Shown here piece by piece: positions 35,353 through 46,714 of a stretch of 64,000 nt of DNA. This DNA comes from Coleophoma eucalyptorum (lineage: Eukaryota > Ascomycota > Leotiomycetes > Helotiales > Dermateaceae), in assembly GCA_026120035.1 (NCBI GenBank), contig JALRME010000003.1, forward strand, positions 62,001-126,000, read 5' to 3'. Both the position numbers and the translations under genes were made by a program. Each line of letters starts with the position of its first letter. Positions within the stretch are counted from its first letter, which is position 1. The notes under the pieces are model-generated. The model made no database searches. It was not told the origin of the DNA and was given only the letters and a program-made list of their open reading frames with translations.

Positions 35353-36845
35353 TCATGCTGAAATAAAGAGAGATTTTACTCGTCGCAAGATCTCCCGCCT
35401 GAATCCTGAAAGCCAATACTTCGTCCGGCCAAGCGCATCTTGATTTTCCTTAACGCGCCTTAAAAGAAACTGCAAGCACTCTTGTGTTGAACCGTATGTT
35501 AAGCACTTGAAAGTATGAGGAGCTAGGGCCTGGTTTGAGAGTTGTGTTTCTCCAGGTCGAACTGACTGGCACCGTTGAAGTAAACTACAGCTGACCTCAT
35601 CCGCCATGCCTTGAAGCTGTCCATAGTTGATGCTAATGATAGGTTTTCCGGTTTCGATAAGTGATTTCTGGATTGTATACGCACGTTGGATACTCTCATC
35701 GTTGTGCGTTGCCATAAACAATGCCACTTTCGGATAGGCCTTGTCAGCGGGAAGTCCAGGATAATTCTGTTGCAGAAGGTCCTTTGCGATTTGGTTGTAG
35801 GCATTATGGGTATCTTCGATGGTATCATGAATCAGGTGCCGTTTTTCGGTCGCAATATAGGCTCCGCGTACGAGCTTGATAGCCAATGTCCAGCCCTCTC
35901 CTTGTGCAATTTTCAAGTGTTCCAAAATGTTTTTGCCAGTATGCTTCAGATATACTTGCATAGTAGTATATACCACAGGAGTTTCTGAGATGTTGTAAAT
36001 TCGCATTAAATCAATTGTCCACTGATCAATGGTGCCCTGAAGGTCTTGCTGCTCAGCATCAATCCAAATTCGACTCTTCTGCTTCACTGCCGCATTGCAT
36101 ATTTCAAGCATAGCTGCCCACATCTTTTGCGGAGGACTTGTTCCTTTGGATAGTGCCTCGAGGGTTGATGTTCCAGCTCCTGAGTATCTATGTATATTCC
36201 TTTAGATATGACTCCGGTGAGAGCATGAGTTTGGGCTTACTTGACTGCTAGTATATCCCCTTCGTTGATCATAGAGAGTGTCTTCAGAGTGCCTTCCTTC
36301 CACTCTTGTATCATTGCATCTGAAGGATCAGTAGTAGTTTCTTTGCTGTTTGTATGGGCTGTTTCTCCTCCAGTGACATTGACTTCTTTAGCATAACCCA
36401 GAATTACACCTTTGTAGCCCATCTGCTTGATAGCTTTGATTGTGGCTTTGACTTCTGCCTCATTCTCCCCAGCGGTGAAGTGATCGTAGACAAATTTTCG
36501 TACGAAGAAGTGTAGAAGTGGATTTCGGTCTGGGTTGAGGATAGGCGACTGAGAGTTTGCAATCGTATACATGAAGGGCATTGTAGCTTTTAGAATGACA
36601 GGCGATGCTAGAATCCTGGTTATAAAATATGACCGGAGTAGAATAGCTGTGGGCAGCAGTGACAGTGGCGAGAGATTAATTTCTGCTACCTTTGCAGAAC
36701 TTGGCGCGACTGAGGTTAAAGTGGTATCAGTTGAGGATAACCGCTTGAAATGAATTTGCAACTGTGGAATCAAGTGGCGGCGGACAGCATTACTACTGCC
36801 CAACAGAGATACGGCTTTCATAGATGACCCCCTCATTTTGACCAA
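35353..36845 (-). CDS. PUT1: Proline dehydrogenase (mitochondrial proline oxidase), 479 aa
   Basis: Two exons (36845-36241 and 36187-35353) split at AVK|YSGAG give 479 residues, a usual length. The N-terminus is basic and Ser/Arg-rich (SNAVRRHLIPQLQIHFKRL), fitting a mitochondrial presequence. The FAD-binding barrel shows FVYDHFTAGEN, QMGYKGVILGYAKEV, DILAVKYSGAG, SRIWIDAEQQ, AIKLVRGAYIATEKR, VALFMATHNDES and INYGQLQGMADEVS, and ends LLRRVKENQDALGR. It oxidises L-proline to pyrroline-5-carboxylate and passes electrons to the respiratory chain. The next enzyme, P5C dehydrogenase, is 2.2 kb away, so this is a prn-like pathway cluster. Symbol follows yeast PUT1 (Aspergillus prnD). Whether it is the only copy in the genome is not known. 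Confidence 0.92.
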
Positions 36846-37711
36846 CCCTTATATGGCTGAGGATCAAAATCGTGTGGCAAGTATATCATAGATCTTGAAG
36901 TCGAACAGGAGCGGTACCTTGAGGGAGGTTTAAAAGTTTACAGTATGATCGAGTATTGGGTTTGAATTACTAACAAGATACATGCATGTTACGCTCATAG
37001 TGGTGCGGGGTTTGGGTGGGATATGCTTCCGATGCTGCGTCTTACAAGCATATCAGTATGGTTTATCTATAGTTCCAATAACCTCTCTATCGTGTGCTCC
37101 GAGCTCAAGTATATTTTAACATGATTCTATAATATCTGGTAATTACGACTCCTCCTTAAGAGTCTGCCACTACTACTAAATAGCACGGACTCCACGATTG
37201 GTGGCAGAATCTTAAAAGGTCGCCGAGCATCTTATCTCTGAATGCGGTGCTCTGCTCGACGCGTATCTGAATGCCGCACTTTGGGATTTGAGCGACAAAA
37301 AAGAGCGGAATTGGCCTCCGCTCATGTGCAATCCACGGTTGGCGTTACGATATGCAGGTCGGTCAAGTCTTTCTGATCAATCAAGATAGGAAGGCAAATT
37401 TTTTACTAGATGCTATTTGAGATCTCATTTCTAGAGCAATCGTCCAAGATATCCGATCCGTGTTCACTTAATAATCGCTTACCGAGCACTGTTTCTCTCG
37501 AACTCAATTCGACAAGAAGTAAAACTAAATGGGCTATAGCACTGTATAGATTCAGAAGTGTGCATTTTAAGCTACAATGATAACTCGATTGGGTTGTTAT
37601 ACCTCAAATTATGCTTGGAAACATTCTATTTTGAATTGCATTGGTCGCACTACGGGTGATACAAAGATCCTGAAATATTCCATATTCTACTATTATAGTA
37701 GACATCACCTT
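36846..37711. other. Gene-free stretch upstream of proline dehydrogenase
   Basis: About 0.87 kb. It should hold the proline dehydrogenase promoter. Nothing recognisable as coding or repeat. Confidence 0.5.
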
Positions 37712-38176
37712 CTACGCCAGAGCAATAACGTCAATCTCCAAATCCGCAGGCTTTGGCAAACCCGTAATTTCCACACTCGTTCTTGAGGGGTTATGAGGGA
37801 AATATTCTGCATAAACATGGTTGAATTCGTCGTAATCTCGATCAATGTTGGTGAAATAAATCTATCGAGAATTAACAACTAACTGTTCTACGAGAATGGA
37901 AGTTTGACGTCTTATACGAACTTTGACATTTACGACTTTTTCTGTTGAGGAGCCAGCACTCTCAAGGATTGCTCGTGCGTTCTGGCACATCCTATGTGCC
38001 TTTTCGGTAACAGACGAGTCTACAGGTAAGTAGTCTCCATTCTCCTTTACACTAGTCTGTCCAGAAATGAAGATGAACTCTCCAGCTTTGGTTGCTGGTG
38101 ACTATAAATATTAGTTTAGAAATAGTAAGATAAGTCTTGTTATTTACATATGGAACGCCAGCTCGAGCTACACATA
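37712..38176 (-). CDS. RidA/YjgF-family imine deaminase-like protein, start not found
   Basis: Three exons on the minus strand: 38176-38148 (uncertain 5' edge), 38101-37922 and 37861-37712. They read ARAGVPYSPATKAGEFIFISGQ, then NARAILESAGSSTEKVVNVK|IYFTNIDRDYDEFN, and end HNPSRTSVEITGLPKPADLEIDVIALA. This covers the whole RidA fold except the extreme N-terminus. The Arg of PSRTSVE matches the substrate-carboxylate Arg of the family. RidA proteins hydrolyse reactive enamines/imines to keto acids and ammonia. No in-frame ATG lies upstream; a TGA at 38193-38195 closes the frame. Either a further short 5' exon exists or the start has been lost. It sits between the two proline-oxidation genes. 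Sequence is clearly different from the second RidA at 44.5 kb. Confidence 0.65.
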
Positions 38177-38192
38177 CTGTCAGCCGCGCGAT

Positions 38193-39060
38193 TCAAAAGG
38201 GGGGCAAAAGCCTACGAGGTGCACCGCCTATTTTGGGCCAAATATTCTCTTGTCCAGAGGCTACTCTGGAAGAGACAGAGAATCTCGCCACGGTCATGCA
38301 AGAAGAGATAAGACGTGTATTGGCAACTGCTGGGCGGTGACCAATTATCCCATTTAAGGAGTACATTCTGGACATCACTACTTTGCTCATGGTTGAAAAG
38401 GTCTTAATATATGAGTATAAAACTTGCATGGAAATTGGAAGACGAGAACAGTGGAAGCGATCGATTCAGAGACTTGATTCTACGAAGTTTGATTTCTCAT
38501 ATTTAAATTTTACCTTCTACAAACTACCTTCAGTACTTGATTCCACTTCTTTAAAACTTGGAAAGCATACTCTAACGGCATTCTAGTCCTGCTGCTGCCG
38601 CCCAGCGGGCCGTTGGTTTGAGAGTTACCTTATCTTCGTCCTTGTCCCGCTTATGGAGCGCGCCCGCTGCGGAACTAGATCCCTATCACTTCAACAAGAC
38701 CAGAAGTCATCTTATCAGCATGCATGAGTATTTTTACCTCTAATAATGTCGAAGAATATCGGCAATCCAAGAAAGCCGCCAGTTATACAACTGTGGTAGG
38801 CAACCGAAAGATAGGTGCGGCATACCTCTCCGTGTGCATCTCAATCCGAACATTTATTAGCGGCATCGAATTTCGGTGCTAATCAGCAAACATGATGTGA
38901 CTGGTTACATCTGATCTATTGTTCTTTAGAAACTGCAACTTTTCCTCTCGCAGTAGCAGCTGAGCTTTAAGGGCTTTAAGGGCATAAGTCTCCTCAATCT
39001 CGGAACTTTTCACAACATTCTTCTGTGTCTTCAAAGTCATTCCCCTTCTCTAATATTAAT
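38193..39060. other. Intergenic region upstream of P5C dehydrogenase
   Basis: No convincing gene. A short plus-strand frame ending at 38340 reads protein-like (ATLEETENLATVMQEEIRRV) but has no recognisable domain or partner exon. The segment just before 39061 has a C/T-rich stretch consistent with a leader. Confidence 0.4.
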
Positions 39061-41010
39061 ATGTCTGCACTCCGTTCAGCTGTACAAGTCCTCAGACTCT
39101 CACAGAGACACTTTGTTGGTCGAAATGGGTCTACCAATATCCTTGCGAAGAGATGTCTTTCATTATATCAAAACCCACACTTTGAAAATGAGCCTACGGT
39201 ATGCACATACCAACCTCAATTGAAAATAGTGCTCGCTTTACACGGTACTGATAATATTGATAGAAAGCGTACAAAAAGGGCTCTCAAGAGTTACAGGATG
39301 TACAGAATGCTCTAGAGAACCTGAAAAGCAGGCTGCCTTTGCAGGTTCCATTGGAGATTGGCGGAGAGAAAGTGAGCCTTCTAAATTATTACCAAATTAT
39401 TACAGAGTGCTATCTTACCAAGGGCAGATCAAACGTGCTTCAGTACCCCAAATTAACCCAGCAAAGCATAAGCAAGTGATTGCTGAGTGGATACCAGCCA
39501 AAGCTGCTGATGTGCCAAAAGCTATCGAGGCTGCTATGGCAGCAAAGCCCGCGTGGGAGAACCTCCCATTCGAAGACCGTGCTGCCGTTTTTTTGAGAGC
39601 AGCTGAGCTTATTTCTGGAAAATATCGATATGAGTTGATGGCCGCCACCATGTTGAATCAAGGCAAGAACGTCCGTGAGGCCGAAATTGATGCTGCGGCA
39701 GAATCTTGTGATCTTCTAAGGTAATTTCCATGCAATTTTTATTTTCAAAATCTGATCCACTGCTTAGGTTTAATGTACAATGTGCTCTGGAAATGTTTAA
39801 GCAGCAACCAGCTGTTCATCCAAAAGGAATGGTCGGTTTTTTAACTCTGCTGAAAATAAAATATGTTGACATAGACTTCAATTAGTGGAATCGCATGGAG
39901 TACCGCCCCCTAGAAGGTTTCGTTTATGCTATCTCGCCCTTCAACTTTACTGCACTAATTGCGACCCTGGCTTGCGGACCATTATTGATGGGTAACGTTG
40001 TTCTACTTAAGCCGTCATTATCAGCCCTTCAAAGCTCGTATCTGTTCTGCCAAATCCTCCATGAGGCTGGTCTTCCAAAAGGTGTCTTGCAATTCATTCC
40101 AGGCAATGCCGAGGAAATTACCTCAGCTGTCCTCGAGAGCAGGCAGTTCGCTGGTTTGAACTTTACGGGTTCAACCAGTGTCTTCCAGAAACTAATTGCT
40201 AAGATTGGAGCTGCAACTGGTGAAGGGAGATTCCTGAGTTACCCACGCATAGTTGGTGAGACTGGTGGAAAGAACTTTCATCTCGTTCATAAGTCGGCCG
40301 AGGTCGAAAACGCTGTCAACTGCACAATTCGAGGTGCCTTCGAATTTCAAGGCCAGAAATGTTCCGCTCCTTCCCGTCTCTATGTCTCAGAATCGATCTG
40401 GCCAGAGTTTGAGAAGAGCCTTTTGGCCAAGATGGAGACAATCAAGGTCGGAAGCCCAGAAATTCCCCAGAATTATGTGAATCCCATCATTCACGAGCAA
40501 GCATTTGATCGAATGGCAACCCTCTTCGAAAAGGCCAAGGCTGATCCTAAGCTAACTCTGGTTGCTGGTGGGACAGCTGACAAGGAAGTTGGTTACTTCG
40601 TGCACCCAACTGTCTACCAAGTCAGCGACCCTCGTCACGATATTATGCAAACCGAGTTCTTTGGCCCTATGATTTCTGTCTACGTCTTCCCCGATGCTGA
40701 ATGGGAGAACATTCCTCAGCTAGTCGACTCAACAAGCCAGTACGCGCTTACGGGAAGCATTTTCGCAACAGACCCAGCCGCTATCCGTTATGCGTATGAT
40801 GGCCTGAAGCATTCGGCAGGAAACTTCTATGTCAATACGAAGAGCACGGGATCTGTTGTTGGTCAACAACCATTTGGTGGCTCTCGAGGCAGCGGCACAA
40901 ACGACAAGGTTGGATCTGTCAACACACTAAGTCGGTTCGTGAGTGTACGAACTGTGAAGGAGGATTTCGAGGGTACTCAGGAGTTCAGCTACCCTAACTT
41001 TGAGGTATAA
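39061..41010 (+). CDS. PUT2: Delta-1-pyrroline-5-carboxylate dehydrogenase, 575 aa
   Basis: Five exons (39061-39198, 39264-39371, 39428-39720, 39768-39831, 39886-41010) keep frame and give 575 residues. The N-terminus (RLSQRHFVGRNGSTN, KRCLSLYQNP) resembles a mitochondrial presequence. ALDH4 landmarks: YRPLEGFVYAISPFNFTA, the catalytic Glu in RIVGETGGKNFHL, the nucleophile Cys in GQKCSAPSRLYV, TEFFGPMISVYV, and VVGQQPFGGSRGSGTNDK near the end. The enzyme oxidises P5C/glutamate semialdehyde to glutamate with NAD+ in the matrix. Compared with the usual sequence, the cofactor region is altered: LIATLACGPLLMGN in place of a Gly/Ala-Pro-rich GxPALMGN block, and LKPSLSA in place of WKPSDSA. This suggests a diverged paralog. 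The acceptor at 39427, not the nearer AG, is needed to keep frame. Confidence 0.9.
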
Positions 41011-41522
41011 GCGAGCAATAGGCGTTTAGGGCAGTTGTAAATCCACATAAGTTGGAGCCTAAACAGGTTAGAAAGTCTATACTAGAACCTAGGCATGATA
41101 AATATATATATAATTTTATTATTTGCCTGCAGATTCAAATTTCTCGAGATTTCAACATAATCCCAAGGGCGTTCATCATTCTAAGGCGAGAGCTTCATAT
41201 TTTGAGTTGCTAGATATTAGGTGAGTAACGTAATCCTCATTGGACTCCATATATACGAATAGCAGTTTTATCCTGCAGTAACCATTAACTTTTTAAGGTG
41301 CTAGTGCACTGCCTCTGTGACTTACGAGATCATGTTCATAGTAATTACTACGATAGATAGACATAGCGAACAGTCACCCCACTTTAGTTCTAGCGTAAGC
41401 GGCTTCGTTGGCCGCGATAAACACTTCCATCCTCAACAACAACATCACACAAAACTTTAGCTGAGGGCATATCTATTGTAAAAAAAAAAAAGAACTCTCC
41501 ACGACAATATTGAGGGGTCGCA
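41011..41522. other. Intergenic stretch between P5C dehydrogenase and regulator
   Basis: AT-rich 3' region of the dehydrogenase followed by the promoter of the regulator gene. An A-homopolymer lies around 41480-41491, close to the regulator start. Nothing else recognised. Confidence 0.45.
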
Positions 41523-44111
41523 ATGCATAGGACGAGTTCCAGCTCTGCGGGGGTGAAGAAGAAGACACTCAATGCGTGTGTCCAAGCTCCCTTTCCCGCC
41601 TCCACGGCGCAGAGCGGCACTGCTGACCGCGATCATTATATAGCTGCCAGAAATGCCGGTCCCGCAAAATCAAGTGCTCCGGTGGCCATCCGTGCCAGTA
41701 CTGCACTTCGAAGAAGCATCCGTGTGTGTATGCCGAGAAGCCGAAAACAATTGCCGTCCCAGAAGAGTATGTACCTGGTCTTGTTTAATTACCTGCCTTA
41801 ACGGCTGCTACTGGCCGAATCAATTATTGACGGGAAGCCATTTTCAGCTATCTGCGTGAACTTCAAGCTCGCAGCTTGACTTCTACGAACACATCTCCTT
41901 GGCTACCAGAATTGCCACCACAGTTGCAGGGTATGCACTTAGTTGAGACGTCTTCAATTAGACTAAACAAGACTCGCCGTTGACTCCTTCCTAGTTTCTC
42001 CTCAGGTTACTTCCATACGTGAACCTCATCATCATCATTTAAGTAATGCAACTACGATCAGGCAACACTCTGTAGCACCACAACGGGCACAACAACTATG
42101 CGTAGACACGGAGCCTAGAATCCATCGGCATGACGAACGAGCAAGCATACGTTCGATTTCGGTAGACCCCGCAGGCCCTGGAACTGAACCTTCATCTGAA
42201 GCTATTGGTGATGAGTACAGTATGTTGTTTCAAGGATGGAGCATAACATGAGATGGCTAAACTTTTAATATTCAGGACGGTTTGGGCATAGCTCTTCTTG
42301 GTCCTTTAGCCGAAGAATTCGTACCATGATCACGGATTCCCTTGGAGGCCCTGCAATACATGACCTGAACCCTATTAAAGACGGAGCTTATGGTATTCCA
42401 TGGCAACAAAATATGGTCGACTTGTCAGGAGTTGATCTCCCATCAGAAGATTATGCAGATTATCTGACGAAGACCGTGATCCTCACATTAAGCCCACTTT
42501 ACACTTTGGTTGATCAGAAAGCGTTCCTTGATCAGCTTCATCAATTCTATGACCAAAAAAGACGCGGTGCTATTCAGAAAACAGGACTTTGGCATATACA
42601 AATGCTCATCGTTTTTGCGTTTGGTACGTCCATTCTTTCTCGAGAAGCTGGGCCGCTTGGACCGACTGGGGCACTGTTTTTCTCTAAAGCAATGGAAGCC
42701 ATGCCTGATTGTCATCGACTATGTGCCGAACCTCTGATATCAATAGAGATATTATGTATGGTAAGTCTCTTCATGCAAGCCATGGACATGCGATTTGGGG
42801 CTCAATTATATGTAGGTAACTTCAAAAATCTCCTAGTGAGACGTAAAAACTGACAAGATTGCAGATTAGGCAAGCTTCTAGCATCGCAGCCGCTAATGGG
42901 CTCAACCGAAGATTTGATGAGAAGCGGCATACCAGTACCGAGTTTGAGTATAGAACGAGACTGTGGTGGACAACTTATGTCATTGAGCGGAAGCTGTCAA
43001 GTCTGATCGGAGTGTCACCAGGACTACCTGATGAGGATATTGCTCTGCGCAGGCCAGCAATCAATGGGGCGAAGGAAGAAGAGCTACCTATGGCATTCCA
43101 TGTCGAAATATCTTCTCAGCTTGGTCACATACTAAATGGTAAGCATGAAAACATAAGCTCCCTGTATTATACTTGCTGAAGTTCTGCAGTTGTTTACGGG
43201 CTCGGTTCACAACGTCAGCTCGGCGGTCGATTCGTTTCAGAAATCCAGGCCATCTTGAAAAAGCTAGCAGATACAGCGACGCTTCTCAATACCAATATGA
43301 AGATTGAACTTAATCAGCCAATGAAACCAATATCTCGAACTCCTGCTAGCTTATATTTGTTGCATCACCAGGTAGACAGACTTCATCCCTTCCTTTTTGG
43401 ACAGTAACAGAAAAACTAAGGTCATTTCAGTGCAGTATTCTAGCTATTCGACCTATTTTATTTTTCCTTCTTGAGAAGAAGCTGCAAAATCCCAAAGACG
43501 ACTTAACCCTCTCGGATGCAGTTGTGGGCTTACTACGCGTATGTATCGAATCGGCATTTCAAGTTTTAAATATTATGAAAACTTTAAAGTCTCAAAGGCT
43601 TCTTGGTATGTGTCTGTTCATCTTATAATATGGATAGATTTTCTGAATTACGATAGATACTCTACTTCCCCACGATCTCGAATACGCATTCATGGGCTCA
43701 TTCGTGCTCATCGTAGTAGATATAGTTCATCCCGCCCTAGCAAGGCCGTGGGACCTAAACGATACGTTTGCTTTGATAGATGAGTGCATCTTCCGTGGGC
43801 TCATCGTTGCGAAGCCTTACAAACAAGACCTGGTCGAGATCGATTCTCTGCGAGGCCAACTGAAATGTGAGCAGCATATAGAAGCCGCTCCATATCCAAG
43901 CCAGTTAGCCGAGCCCAGCCAGCCAGAGATACCAGATGCAAGTGTTTACATTAGTCAAAATCAAATGGACCAGAGCCTAGACCGCCCTTGGAATTATAAT
44001 GGGGGGATCTTGGATCCTGATACAATCCAGTTTGCCATTGATGCTATCGATGCCGATTTTCTAAATGATACTACAGTTTTAGGCATGGATGAGAATGGTT
44101 GGGTGTTTTGA
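41523..44111 (+). CDS. Zn2Cys6 transcription factor with fungal-specific regulatory domain
   Basis: The DNA-binding domain spans the first intron (41576-41643): VKKKTLNAC|QKCRSRKIKCSG, then HPCQYCTSKKHPCVY, giving the six Cys of a Gal4-type binuclear cluster. The next exons give LRELQARSLTS, a low-complexity linker with HHHH, then the fungal_trans middle domain: QKAFLDQLHQFYDQKRRG, QMLIVFAFGTSILSRE, FEYRTRLWWTTYVIERKLSSLIGVSPGLPDEDI. The C-terminal exon (43692-44111) ends in an acidic tail with DAIDADFLNDTTVLGMDENG, a possible activation domain. About nine exons; several inner borders are approximate. It stands next to P5C dehydrogenase and between two RidA genes, the place held by prnA in the Aspergillus proline cluster, so a role in regulating proline use is inferred from position only. 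Confidence 0.85.
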
Positions 44112-44550
44112 TCGATGACCATCGGTGGTTGAGATTTAATTTATTGATGTTATACCCATTTAAATGGACCAAACCCGTTAGCATTACTAAGACTCTTATG
44201 AATAACTACCATGCTGCCTCAGAAAAGGTCCCCGACAGTGATAGTACTGGAAGATAAGAATGACATGCCGTGTCCATGTCCGTGGATTGTCGCTTAATTG
44301 TTGACCTGCGACGTTGGAACGCGGCAGTGGATCGCGGAATCAGCTGCCGCGCTGAATCATGAAGCGAGCGGAGCTGTCTTCCGTCCTTAATCTGACCCGC
44401 TCCATTTTGAATAGATACATTTCAAGCATAGGATGGCGGCAGTTATGCATAGCCTCGCAGAGAAGATTTTAAAATATTGGATTTACTTTAAGTGGGCCAG
44501 AAGACGTGTCAATAATAAGAACAGTTGACAAGGCTTGGAGCATCTTTTAT
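44112..44550. other. 3' intergenic stretch between convergent regulator and RidA genes
   Basis: About 440 bp between two convergent stop codons. The part from 44270 to 44400 is richer in G/C than its surroundings but carries no recognisable feature. Confidence 0.45.
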
Positions 44551-45221
44551 TTACACTACAGCAATAATGTCAACTTCAAACGAGACATCCAGTGGTAGCC
44601 TCGTGACCTCTACTGATGTCCGCGGAGGCTTCTGTGGGAAATAGTCATTGAAAACAGAATTAAATTCAGCCATCTTAGAAAAATCAGAGGTAAAGATCTG
44701 CAGACTAGTTAGCGGTTTATCAGGAAGGTTGTGGAAGCAGGCGCCTCCAAGACATACATTGATCTTGACCACATTTTCCAAGCTTGTCCCTGCAGTCTTG
44801 AGAATCTCTGACATGTTCTTGCAGATCTGATCTGCCTGCTCCTTCACCGTGCCTTTAATTAAATTGCCTTCTAGGTCCAATGCGACCTGTCCTGCAACCC
44901 AGACTTGGCCATTTGCAACAAATGCTTGCGACTGTAGCAAGAGAGAAGTCATATCAGTAATTTGCATACCGCGCTGCCTCACGCAGGATTCCACTTGTAA
45001 CATACGTAATGACCAACAGCTAGACATTTGTTAGCAAGATTCCACTTTGCGCAGCAACGCGGGCCGAGAAACTTACGGGCATAACTGTTCTTTGTGAATA
45101 TGGTGTTGATCGTAGAACTCATCCTCAAGGTCTGGGCTGGATGGAAGACGCGCGGTATTGACGTCGACACAAATGGCCGACTGTAACTTCTTGCAAGAGA
45201 GGCAGAGGCGTGCTTGAACAT
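44551..45221 (-). CDS. MMF1: RidA-family 2-iminobutanoate/2-iminopropanoate deaminase, mitochondrial type, 159 aa
   Basis: Four exons on the minus strand (45221-45077, 45019-45006, 44931-44758, 44697-44551) sum to 159 residues. Exon 2 is only 14 nt, a microexon that encodes PVGHY and completes the signature YAPVGHYSQAFV. The core reads NGQVWVAGQVALD, QADQICKNMSEILKTAGTS, NVVKIN|IFTSDFSKMAEFN and PPRTSVEVTRLPLDVSFEVD, with the conserved Arg. The N-terminal 33 residues (MFKHASASLARSYSRPFVS) are basic and Ser/Ala-rich, a likely mitochondrial presequence; an inner Met gives a shorter form starting MSSTINTIF. It clears reactive imines from PLP or oxidase enzymes. Mitochondrial placement matches that of proline oxidation nearby. 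Symbol follows the yeast mitochondrial homolog. Confidence 0.9.
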
Positions 45222-45667
45222 CTCACGCCTTTTAGAAATATCACTGCAGGTTGTTCTGTCAAGTGTAACCTCACACCTTTAATGGAAACTCTTAAATGAT
45301 ATATGCAGGCGACAGATATGTCTCTCGTCTTTCTCGCAAGAGTGGACGGGATGATGGGAAGGAAGGGTTGTACTGGCATTTGACTCCGCTGCGCGGCGCG
45401 GCATCTCGTCGCCATTAAGCGAGCAAGAGGTGCACCTATGGCAGGCAGCAGAAGCCGCGATAAGATAAGGAAACTCCGAAAACGTTTTTCTGTCCCGCTG
45501 GCATATTCATGCCGCTGATGAGCATTCAATCCAACACTTAAGCACAGATAATCAATACTATCTAGGTTATATTTATACAAAAAGGAATCTTACCATCTCT
45601 CACGGCAATTAAAGCACTTGAACCATTGACAATTGACATCTGTTAAGACCCATTTCCTTCAGTCAAG
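45222..45667. promoter_or_regulatory. Divergent promoter between RidA and flavin-reductase-like genes
   Basis: A 446-bp gap between divergent starts. A TATATTTATA stretch lies near 45567. Joint regulation of the two genes is possible but not shown. Confidence 0.4.
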
Positions 45668-46618
45668 ATGCGCAGAACCCTAAGGAAAGCAACCGACATA
45701 TCGATGCGGCAGCCTTCTTCATCCCGGAATCTTTCACAAACAACTGGCAGGATGCCTTCAAAAAGCCCTTTCGAGCTTAAACCAAAGTACCCAGATTTCC
45801 AAAAGGTGCAGGCGTCACGACCCAACTTCGATCTTTCTTTGCCCATCACCTATTCCAAAACGCCTGACCCGGCCTGGAAATACGGCAAGGGAACATCAGA
45901 TCCAGCCAGCCTGGAGAAAGACCATGTTGAGATTGACCCTGCGGAGACAGACCGGCCGATGATATCTAATTACCGACTACTTGTTTCTGGTATTCCACGA
46001 CCCATCAGCTTCGTCAGCACAGTGTCCAAAGATGGAGAAACGCAAAACCTCGCTCCGATGAGTTACTTCCAGGTAGTTGACCACGACCCTCCTACCTTCG
46101 TAATTGGATTCAGCGCGAGAGCCGGAAGACCAAAAGACACCAAGAAAAACCTTGAGGAAACTGGAGAGTGTGTCATCAATGTTGTGTCTGATCACTTTGT
46201 GGAAGCCATGAATGCAACCTCCCTAGACATTCCTTATGGGAAGTCGGAATGGGGGCTATCTGGCCTTAATGTTGCCCCATCGAAGACAGTAAAGCCTGGA
46301 CGTGTAAAAGAAGCCGTCTTCTCGATTGAGGGAAAGCTGCTCGAGATGAAATCTCTTGATTATCACGGTGCTGGGAAAGTAGGCAAGCCATTTGGATCGA
46401 TGGCTATTATTGAGGCAACGCGATTTTGGGTCCGAGAGGATGCAATCAATGACTCAAAAGATGAAATTGACCTCTCGGTATTACGTCCTTTGGTTCAGCT
46501 GGGAGGCATTCAGTACGGCCGCGTTCGAGAGACATTTGAGCTTCCCCGGCCTTCATTGGCAAAGGAGTTAGAGGACAAAAGTTTAGGGTTGGCCAAGTTT
46601 CTAGACGACAGTTCATGA
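45668..46618 (+). CDS. Flavin reductase-like (FMN-binding split barrel) protein, 316 aa
   Basis: Intronless frame of 316 residues. After a Ser/Arg-rich N-terminus that may be a mitochondrial signal (MRRTLRKATDISMRQPSSSR), the flavin-reductase-like domain starts at about residue 95: NYRLLVSGIPRPISFVSTVS, then QNLAPMSYFQVVDHDPPTFV, KKNLEETGECVINVVSDHFV and LNVAPSKTVKPGRVKEA. RPISFVST followed by NLAPMSYF is the hallmark FMN-binding pattern of this fold. Members bind FMN and act as flavin reductases or NAD(P)H-dependent oxidoreductases; some are only flavin-binding. The substrate is unknown. If targeted to mitochondria it would share that compartment with the neighbouring RidA and the two proline enzymes. 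The lack of introns contrasts with most genes here. Confidence 0.87.
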   Translation: MRRTLRKATDISMRQPSSSRNLSQTTGRMPSKSPFELKPKYPDFQKVQASRPNFDLSLPITYSKTPDPAWKYGKGTSDPASLEKDHVEIDPAETDRPMISNYRLLVSGIPRPISFVSTVSKDGETQNLAPMSYFQVVDHDPPTFVIGFSARAGRPKDTKKNLEETGECVINVVSDHFVEAMNATSLDIPYGKSEWGLSGLNVAPSKTVKPGRVKEAVFSIEGKLLEMKSLDYHGAGKVGKPFGSMAIIEATRFWVREDAINDSKDEIDLSVLRPLVQLGGIQYGRVRETFELPRPSLAKELEDKSLGLAKFLDDSS

Positions 46619-46714
46619 TAAAGTCTATAGAATTCAACCCATTATAATAGAATGTATTTTTTTGAGGCGGATTATATTAGCAAGGTACAGCTTATATAGA
46701 CATCTTAATGTAAC

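Noticed and set aside
38137..38340. 67-codon plus-strand frame with protein-like composition
   Set aside because: Overlaps the RidA-like 5' exon on the other strand, no recognisable domain and no adjoining exon; kept only as a remark.
39372..39427. Apparent frameshift in P5C dehydrogenase
   Set aside because: Using the acceptor at 39427 instead of the nearer AG restores frame and gives GGEK|IKRASV, so the gene is intact.
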